From Culex pipiens pallens (Eukaryota > Arthropoda > Insecta > Diptera > Culicidae): DNA of 64,000 nucleotides. The notes under the pieces are model-generated. The model searched no databases. It was not told the DNA's origin and saw nothing but the letters and a program-made list of their open reading frames with translations. Numbering within the stretch: position 1 is the first letter of the stretch; each line of letters starts with the position of its first letter. The stretch covers positions 74,204,100 to 74,268,099 of the forward strand of contig NC_068939.1 of NCBI RefSeq assembly GCF_016801865.2. The letters run 5' to 3'. Made by a program: the position numbers and the translations under genes. Below, piece after piece: positions 56,590-64,000 of this stretch.

Positions 56590-57461
56590 TATAAGCTAGC
56601 ACTTAGCCTCAGAAAATTTCAGTGCCTAGCGCGGTTTCGTCAAAGACGGATCCACGGTGGTAATTTTATTGCTCACACACACACGCACACATTGAACGAC
56701 ACAGTATGTGCACCAAATTGGGAGGAATTCTGTTCTAATGAAGATTGTTAGGAAGGTGACCGGAAAACTAGAATGATTTGGGGCAATGGGGTTGGGACCA
56801 CATTGGTAGAACATTGGCCACACCCGGAGTGGCCATGGCCCTGGGAATGGTTCTACCGGGGGGACATTAATCGAACCATACTACTTAGGGCAATATGGGT
56901 ATCAAAAATCATGGTTTTTGAAACTGGTAATGGAAATGGCCATTTTGACCGGATTGGCCACACCCGGAGTGGCCATAGCCCTGGGGAAGGTTCTTCCGGG
57001 GGGACATTTACCGAACTATACGACTTGGGGTAATATTGGTATCAAAATTGCCCCAAGTCGTATGGTTCGATTAATGTCCCCCCGGTAGAACCTTTCCCAG
57101 GGCACTGGCCACTCCGAGTTTGGCCAATATCCTATAAATGTGGTCCCAACCCCATTGCCTCAAATCATTCTGGTTTTCCGGTGACCATCCTTACAATCTT
57201 CATTAACACAGAATTCCTCCCAAGTTGGTGTACAAACTGTGTCTTCCAATGTGTGCGTGTGTGTGTATGGGCAATACAATTACCACCGTGGATCCGTCTT
57301 CGATGAAACCTCGATAGGCACTGAAATTTTCTGAGGCTAAGTGCTAGCTTAAATAGTTTGCATGAAATGTGACAACATGGTGCAAATTTTGCTTCCTCTC
57401 CTGCTTTCGCGAAACTCTCACGCGAGAGTTTGGCACCACTGTTGCCACATTTCATGCGAAC

Positions 57462-57526
57462 TATATAAGCTAGCACTTAGCCTCAGAAAATTTCAGTGCC
57501 TATCGCGGTTTCGTCAAAGACGGATC
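57462..57526 (+). promoter_or_regulatory. TATA-Inr-DPE core promoter within a repeat
   Basis: TATATAAG (57462-57469), TCAGT with A+1 at 57495, and GGATC at +28 to +32 (57522-57526) match the TATA, arthropod initiator and DPE consensus (RGWYV) at standard spacing. The same Inr and DPE follow the MITE-split TATA near 56590. Confidence 0.6.
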
Positions 57527-57811
57527 CACGGTGGTAATTTTATTGCTCACACACACACACACGCACACATTGAAAGACACAGTATGTGCACCAAATATTG
57601 GTCACACCTGGAGTGGCCAGTGCCCTAGGGAAGGTTCTACCGGGAGGACATTAATCGAATCATACACTTGGGGCAATATGGGTATCAAAATTCATGGTTT
57701 TTGATACTGGACATGAAAATAACCATTTTGATTGTGGTGACCACAACCTAGAGTGGCTGGTTCCGTGGCATTTTCCGAACCATACTTGTTTTGGCAATAT
57801 TTTCGTGTTTT

Positions 57812-58180
57812 CTAATCTAATCTAATAAGACCCTTGCGCAGCCAATCTTTCGAAGGGATCCTGGAGAGTGCCTTAGGTTAGATGACGCCTAGCACTCTTC
57901 TTGTCATTTATTAACATTTGTAGTGCGCCATTGCATTGAAAATGCATTGAAACATCACAAGCGTTAAAGCGGCCAGGCCTACTGCGTAAAGCCGTATCGC
58001 AGAGATGACTCGTAATTGGGTTGAGCTTGAGCACTGAGTGTTCGAACAACAACACAATTCTGAATCGACAGGGGAGGAAGATGCGTGGGGACACACCACC
58101 ATACGCTCCGAGATTTGGTTGTATTCGTTGGGAGCACCATGCTAAGAAGGTTTGGTACTCCGGGACCCTCTGGGATGGGA
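57812..58180 (-). mobile_element. Repeat with TCTAAT tandem end, copy 2
   Basis: It shares its left pentamer run, the 'gttaaagcggcca' block and the 'caggggaggaag' block with 11116-11400. Minus orientation is inferred from the tail-like run. Family unknown. Confidence 0.5.
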
Positions 58181-58647
58181 CATTGTATTGGTAATATTTT
58201 CGTGTTTTGGCAATTTATTTCCACAGAGGTGCCAAAGATTGGAAACATTTAATTAGAATAAATTATTTAGGATTCAATAAAAAGGGAATGATTTAAAAAT
58301 AAAATGTAATAGAATATTTTTTAGGAGTTTTGTACAAAGTTCTTTGTCATATTGGTCATGTAGAACATAACCACCTGCACCTTTTTTTTCAAAGATTTTA
58401 AATTTCGATGTGCAATACCGTAAAATGTTTTTTTTTTTCAAAACAAAATATTTTTTTCATAAAAACATAGATTTTTGGAAAACTATTGATTGCTCAAGCT
58501 GTGCTGTAGCTTGTTTCGTATATTTGGCATGGTTTTATTTTTTTTTATTTGTCTGTTCGATAATTACAGGCTAGACTTGATTATACGAGGCCAAATTTCA
58601 CTTCTTATTTATGATTGTGAAGCTTAAATATAACCCCTAAACTACAC
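58181..58647. other. AT-rich spacer
   Basis: Nothing recognised. Confidence 0.4.
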
Positions 58648-58651
58648 TTAA

Positions 58652-59814
58652 GGTGAAGCCGTTGATCATTTTCGAAGAAAATTGATCATCACTCTAAAAT
58701 TCTCTGTATTCTTTATTCTGTATTTTGCACCAAAATGAAACAGCATGTGCCGGTTGTTGCCTTCTTGAAGCCACTGAAAGAATCTTTAGTCTAAATCGAA
58801 TGTGTTTCAAAATTTATATAGTTTTGTGGTACAATCATTGACGTCCTAGTTCGGAGTTCAATTTGTTGGGTGGTGACGCGCGGTCAATTATGTGGCATTG
58901 TGTGTGAAAAGAAAAGAATTTTATTTCGTGTTTCATCCTGATTGGCTTGCTCAAGTCCTTCCTACATCATCGTTGATCGGGAGGCACGACGTCGTGTGAA
59001 TTGTTGCATTAAAATAAGTTTAAGTATTACTGTAAATGACTGTAAAAAAGTCCTTCCTATATCATCAATGTCGTCTGGGTAATCGTGACGAAAAATTACA
59101 TTTATTCAGTATTTAAATACCTGTGCGCGAGTGTTTTGGTGTGCTAATTAGAAAGACCTTCCCATAGCATCGTTGCTCGGAAGGCTCGCCGACGGGTTTG
59201 TTATGAAAGTCCTCCCCATAGCATCGTAGCTCGGGAGGCATCGAAAAGCCAATACCTTATCCTACTAACCCAAAAAAAAAATAATCACGTGATGCTTGAA
59301 GGAGATGCTGTGGATTCAACGGTCTCAAGCGGTATCAACAAGTATATAGCGAAAAACTATGTGCTTGATGAGTCTGCAACTTCAACTATCGGACTAACAT
59401 TCCTCCTTTTTGTTGAACTGCAGGCTTCTTGGGAGGGCGCCGGTATTGACTAATAAAGTCGGGGTCTTCAGGGGTTAAACACTGAACGGATGGTTGGCTC
59501 CCACTGATCATTTTTGATTCATTGTTTAACTTCAGCTGATCTGTCAATAACGGAGTAGCAGCTCATTGGCAGTCAACCATGCTCATGCTCATGCTCATGC
59601 TCACAATCATTGACGTCCTAGTTCGCAATCATTAATTAATGACGATTTTCATTACTTTGCAAGGAATCCTATTCCTGATCGTTACCAAAAGGAATCAGCA
59701 TGTGTAGGGCAGTATTCTAAGCAACTTGTAGAAGGAATTTTGTCAAAACATTGATAGCGACGCAAAATTTATATCTATGAACGAAAAATCTTGTCAATGA
59801 TGGAAGTCTTCACG
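58652..59814. mobile_element. TTAA-flanked MITE, copy B, split by a retroposon
   Basis: TTAA at 58648-58651 and 59815-59818. The outer parts (58652-58853, 59603-59814) match copy A at 44401-44793. The middle is a separate 749-bp insertion with long target duplications. Confidence 0.85.
58854..59602 (+). mobile_element. 749-bp non-coding retroposon with repeated stem-loops and (GCTCAT)n tail
   Basis: Direct repeats of 23 bp (58831-58853 and 59603-59625, reading acaatcattgacgtcctagt plus tcg) flank it, and copy A at 44580-44612 shows the empty site. It ends in about four GCTCAT units, a microsatellite tail typical of some LINE-mobilised elements. Four stem-loops lie in its 5' half at 58957-58984, 59052-59075 (decayed), 59157-59184 and 59211-59238. 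It shares the stem-loops and the following CAATACCTTATC motif with 63470-63575, so it is probably a deletion derivative or SINE partner of that element. No coding frame is present. Confidence 0.8.
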
Positions 59815-59818
59815 TTAA

Positions 59819-60880
59819 GTGATTTAGAATTTTTAAATCCCAGATGGCGACCAATATGGTGGCGACGAAATGTTGAAAAAAATGCGTTTTATTTTTTAAT
59901 ATGATATGAACTATTCAAATTTGACTAAAATGGGGTCGCAGTACTCTAATTTAATGTTTAAAATATGAAAAGGAAAAAAACTTTTTTTTTTGTTTGTGAT
60001 TCAATTAAACGAAGTCCCATACAAACCTTCGGATAATGAAGAGTCTGTTTTTTATTTATAAAGCATTGAATAATTAGTTTATTATTGTCCAATCATAAAT
60101 AAAAAATGTTTACTCTGCATTTTCTTGTCACACCCCAAACCATCACTGTAAGTGAGTTCCTAATCACATGTGTCCACGATTAGTGCAACCAGCAGCATTG
60201 CTCGCCTAAGCTTAATAACTTGTTCCACAACTCCAGTGTAGTACTTTGCCCACATCGCTCAATCGCTGATAACCGCGATAGATAACTCACACACCGTACT
60301 ATTTGTTCTCTCTCTCTCTCACTCTCACAAGCGATTTATCACGTGATAAGAAACAAAATGCGCTCTCGTTTGTCTTTCAAGAGAATGAGAGAGAAAGAGA
60401 GCGATTCTGTTGAGTTTCAATTGAGCGTGTAACGTGTGGTGCATTGATCATTTTTATGGTTCCATTTCATTAAATCCAATCTAACCGCTCGATTTTCTCT
60501 AACATAGTCTGCGTCTAAGACGCTTGGTTGTCGTTTTGTTTTGAGCTTCAACGTCACGTGTGCGCTGAGAGATTTGCCCAATGTGTGTGACGGAGGCGGC
60601 GCGCGGTGTTTGTCACTTAATTATCAGTTTCATCACCGGCTCTGTGTGTGTGTGTTTGCGTGTTTGATGTTATTTTTTGCCCTCTTGCGATGCTTCTCAG
60701 AATTTATCACTGTCAAGAATGTGTTTTACCTCGTTTTTTTTTGACGCAAGCTTAGAATTATATTGTTGTTTTCCGACAGTTTGATCGCCGAGCTGTTTGC
60801 ACAGTGACCGATTGACGTTGGTTCAGTGCGAGCGTCAATTTGATGATTTGAGTTTTTTTTATTGAACTTTAACAGCACAT
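59819..60880. other. Intergenic sequence, no gene called
   Basis: AT-rich at first; 60170-60850 is more complex and single-copy-looking, with CT/GA-rich runs (60309-60326, 60385-60400) and a TG run near 60641-60653. A 67-codon frame at 60541 lacks support. Confidence 0.4.
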
Positions 60881-61085
60881 CTCAAAACTTCTTGCACCCT
60901 GCGATAAAATTGTATGAAATTGAATTTCTTACAAGAATCAAGGACAGGTTTGGGCGAGACCTTTTATTTTCTGGACTTTTACTAAAACACGCTTTTCAAT
61001 GCTTTGTAGCTCGGAACCGTGAAGAGATAGAAGTATGGTGTCAAAAGGGGTTTTGTGTAAAATTGGACGCCTGATTTAATGACGT

Positions 61086-62494
61086 CACGCAGGGTGGCCA
61101 CTCAAGTCGGGAAATCGGGAAAGTCGGGAAAAAGTCGGGAATTCGCCAAAATCCGCCAAAAATCGGGAAAAAGTCGGGAATTTATGATTTTTTGTCAAAA
61201 AGTCGGGAAAAGTCGGGAATTCTGAGCATACTTGTTTGAAAATTATTTTTTAACTCTTGAATAATTTTGTAATATTTTGTACAATTTTCAAATTGAATTC
61301 ACTCATTTCTGCTCTAGTAACTTACTTTAAATTTAAGGTTCTTTTCACTATTTCAATATATTTGAGTATGGAAAAGCTGTTTAAGACATTCAAAATCGTT
61401 ATGAATATTGGAGTCTTTTTTTATGAATCGATCACTATTAATTTTTGTTCATAAAACAAGAGGTAAAGTTAATGAAAAACGAAATTAAAAATAAAGCCTA
61501 ATGGCCAGCTTAGAATTATGATTCTATTTCATTTTGTCACATAATTGAATATTTAAACTTGAGTTTGGCAATGGTTTTTTTGTTGGGTAAATATTTGTAA
61601 TTGTTTAACTAAATTCATTAAGTAATTTAAAATATGTTTTTTTTCCAAATGTTGCCCTTGAACTTTTTTTGTGAGTATGGGTAAATTACCTACCATAGAT
61701 AAAGCTTGATTTTCAGTTTTCGGAAAACTTAAATATCGAATAAAATCCAAAATTGAAAAACTTTTTTACGTTTTGAAAACATATTGAAAATATTGAAATT
61801 GCAAAAAAAATAATCCAACAAATTTTGAGTTATTGCATAATTGTTTAAAAAAAATATTTTCAAAATAAGTGGGAAAACATAAAATCATATCAATCTGAAT
61901 TTTCATTGAAAAAAAAAACAGTTAAATACTGTATACCATACCAATAAATTAACATTGATTAAAAAAATCAATATCAAAAATTACAAAATTAAAAAGAGAA
62001 CTTGGTAAAAACATTTTTTTTATGAATTCCTTGACATTTTTCTAAATCCTTTGAATGAATAATAACAGTAATTATGTTTAAATCATTCTTTGATTTAAAA
62101 TGATGATGAAGTTAAACAAAAATATCAAAAACTACGTTTACCAATTTAAAAAATACCATGGAAGTTATAAGTATTGTTGAACTTTCGATTATTTTTTCAA
62201 AGGCTAATTTTTTGTGTTTCTACTCTGGATCATAATAATGAAATTACATTTTTGAAGTTTTCTTTATTTGTTGTTTAGTTTCTGTATTTACAAAAAATAC
62301 CTACATTTGGGTTTTTTTTTAATTCATCGAGATGTTTTTTTTTGTGGTTAATATTGACTTTTCTTATAGAAAGTTTTTTGTTTGAAATCATTCTTTAAAT
62401 AAGAAATGCCTATTTTTTTAGCATTCTGGAAAAGTCTGGAAAAAAGTCGGGAAAAAGTCGGGAATTTGAAAATGGAATTTGAGTGGTCACCCTG
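61086..62494. mobile_element. 1.4-kb hAT-like non-autonomous element, 8-bp TSD
   Basis: AATGACGT flanks it (61078-61085, 62495-62502), and the F2 paralogue at 33736-33745 shows the single site. Inverted ends include CAGGGTGGCCACTCAA (61090) and TTGAGTGGTCACCCTG (62494). Subterminal repeats of GTCGGGAAAA occur several times near both ends. hAT membership follows from the 8-bp duplication and CAGGG ends and is inferred. The interior is AT-rich without a transposase frame. Confidence 0.8.
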
Positions 62495-62503
62495 AATGAC
62501 GTA

Positions 62504-62741
62504 CACTCAAACCCCTATGGTTTGACACCAACTGTTGTCAAACAAATGGGGTCACTTTTGAGTTTGACACCTCTTTTACACGGAGTTCACACACACTACG
62601 AAACGTTTGTTTTGATAGTGTGCGTGGGCGCCGTGTAAAAAGTGACAGTTCGTCACTTTTTAGTTTGACTTTGACCAACCAGCGGGGTACTAACTAAAAA
62701 AGTGTAAAACGAAAAAGTGGCCAACCACCGGGGGTTGAGTG
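62504..62741. mobile_element. 238-bp TA-flanked MITE (CACTCAAACCCC)
   Basis: Ends CACTCAAACCCC and GGGGGTTGAGTG are flanked by TA (62502-62503, 62742-62743). It lies beside the hAT-like element in the same F2 fragment. Confidence 0.8.
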
Positions 62742-62945
62742 TATTCAAAATTCTGAAGAAAAAAAATCATTTCGAAAAAAGCAAAACAAATATTTTAAAA
62801 ATCGCTGCTATTTACCGTACCGTACTCTGCAGTAAAAATCGAGAGTCATGTCATTTTAGGGGAAAGTTAATGTACATTTCGAATCTGCAACAACCCTGGG
62901 ATATTTTCATACAGAAACAAAATTTTTGCTTTAAAATTTCAAGTT

Positions 62946-63239
62946 ACAGGTAAATTGGCACAAAATGTCAGAGATCGGTATGGAGCACACACTTGAACTT
63001 TTTTTGAATCTGTTTCCAGAGCATTAAAATATACATTTTCATCCATTTACAAACAAATTTGAAGCCATTTGGTTTTATCATCAGACAACGGGTACCACGA
63101 TATCTCAACACTGCGTTGACCAAATCGGCTCAAAATGTTGGTGAAGACTCGTTTAACCAGTTCCGTGTGAATGACGAAGGCCGATTTTCAAAAAGTTATG
63201 ATAAAAATATTTTTTAAGTTTGTCATATCAGCATTTCCC
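62946..63239. mobile_element. Fragment of the TTAA-type foldback interior
   Basis: It shares 'gggtaccacgatatctcaa' and 'gtttaaccagttc...gtgaatgacgaagg' with 25013-25275. No terminal repeats are visible. Confidence 0.55.
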
Positions 63240-64000
63240 CACGAAAACAGAGTGCATAACTGGCAAAGGGAGCGCGTGGTCGTAAAACAATACTCGGAGT
63301 GAAAAGTGATTTTTTTTGTGTGTGCCTTTTGTTTCGCATTTCTGTCGTGAATTGTGATATAGTTTTCGATAAAAACGATCCGAGTTCGTTAGGTTTTTCG
63401 CGTAACAAAATTATTTTGATTCATCAAGAACGTCGTGTGGTGCGTGAGTATTTTTTTGTGTTGAAAAGACCTTCCCATAGCTCCGTAGCTCAGAGGGCTC
63501 GACGTCGGTTGTTTGTGTGTTAAGCCCTCTCCACAGCATCGTAGCTCGAGAGGCAACGAAAATCAATACCTTATCTAGCTAACAGAAAGAAGATCGGAAG
63601 GCACTTGATGATTGAGTTCGTCGCGTCTATTCCGTAACAAATTCATGAACTAAATGATTATATAATTAAAAATCTGACTACGCTATCATTGCAGCATTGC
63701 GTTTAACACCTCATTTTATAAATAAATATTATTTGGTTTTATCTTTCCACAGCCGGCTGTCTAAGATTAAACCATTTCATTAACAATTTAACAACAGTTA
63801 AACGGGAAATGTCTCATCCGCAGCAACCGATTGTTTGCCTTGAGAATAAAATATAATACCTTTCAACAAACACTATGATTTTTGGTCGCATCATCATCTT
63901 CTATGATGAATCCTGACCAAACACTCTATCCTACTAACCAATTTTCAGGTTCCTGGCGCTTGTGGGGTGTAAGCACAGAGTAAATCAGCTGCCCTGGTAG
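63240..64000 (+). mobile_element. 5' part of a stem-loop-bearing retroelement, cut by window end
   Basis: Two stem-loops (63470-63497, 63526-63553) followed by CAATACCTTATC match the 749-bp retroposon. A TACTAAC branch-site-like motif (63932-63938) and acceptor TTTTCAG (63942-63948) lie near the end. No long frame is seen yet; coding parts, if any, lie beyond the window. Family not recognised; a non-LTR element leader is the likeliest reading. Confidence 0.5.

Larger units (their letters stand above)
55971..57640. repeat. Complex inverted and tandem repeat carrying a core promoter
   Basis: A unit running from 'cttcctctcctgctttcg' through 'aaactctcacgcgagagttt' (a perfect 8-bp hairpin), 'catgcgaactata', the promoter and a (CA)n run occurs three times. 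Plus-strand copies start at about 55990 (split by a MITE) and 57390, and an inverted copy spans about 57046-57350. The first and the inverted copies form a palindrome centred near 57040. The unit could derive from an LTR or a foldback transposon; no coding frame is seen. Confidence 0.65.
60881..62945. mobile_element. Partial F2 foldback arm split by an hAT-like element and a MITE
   Basis: Blocks matching 33650-33960 (for example 'gtgtaaaattggacgcc...gatttaatgacgt' at about 61036-61085, and 'ggggaaagttaatgtac' near 62860) are continuous once 61086-62502 and 62504-62743 are removed. Confidence 0.65.

Overview
This window looks like nuclear DNA of a mosquito, most likely a culicine and probably Culex-like. 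I base this on AT-rich, intron-dominated sequence, tRNA-derived SINEs with two tRNA-like units, very many TA-flanked MITEs and long palindromic (foldback) elements, and one small secreted-peptide gene of an insect-restricted type (MBF2-like). The species is inferred from repeat character, not from a database match.

Host genes. Two genes are supported. (1) The 3' half of a large plus-strand gene: three exons (21325-21603, 28996-29441, 42299-43301) with good splice sites and matching phases. They encode the last ~575 residues of a Ser/Gly/Gln-rich, partly coiled-coil protein that I do not recognise. Its introns of 7.4 kb and 12.9 kb, and more than 21 kb of upstream sequence, hold most of the repeats. 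A 3' UTR may run to AATAAA signals near 46.6 kb. (2) A compact two-exon minus-strand gene at 53908-54334 for a 119-residue secreted MBF2-like peptide, with TATA box, initiator and poly(A) signal all visible.

Mobile elements, left to right. 1-5.2 kb: palindromic MITEs, a 419-bp TIR element with an internal tRNA-like promoter, and two long palindromes. 6.5-11.4 kb: TIR and foldback elements. 13357-20452: one foldback element flanked by the 4-bp duplication ATCT, into which an intact L1/Tx1-like non-LTR retrotransposon (14080-19721) and a second 419-bp tRNA-like TIR element were inserted. 20.5 and 31-32.6 kb: pure 8-bp and 7-bp satellites beside the same foldback family. 23.2-27.8 kb: another nested foldback and a CCCGAGCAG-ended element with an exon-like insert. 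33.2-35.4 kb and 38.2-39.5 kb: further palindromes. 37.2 and 48.5 kb: tRNA-derived SINEs with different heads but a shared body. 41.6 kb: a foldback made of a minisatellite with a 9-bp target duplication. 44-63 kb: TTAA-flanked, TA-flanked and hAT-like elements. 56-57.6 kb: a repeat with a TATA-Inr-DPE core promoter. 58.65-59.8 kb: a TTAA element carrying a 749-bp retroposon with 23-bp target duplications. 63.2 kb to the end: the start of a related, larger element.

Most notable signals: (a) a stem-loop repeated in the 58.9-59.2 kb retroposon and in the element at the window end, whose stem covaries while its loop stays constant; (b) a class of TA-flanked inverted-repeat elements that contain pol III A and B boxes; (c) a set of nested insertions dated relative to each other by empty sites within this same window; (d) many near-perfect palindromes inside transcribed introns, which predict long hairpin RNAs.
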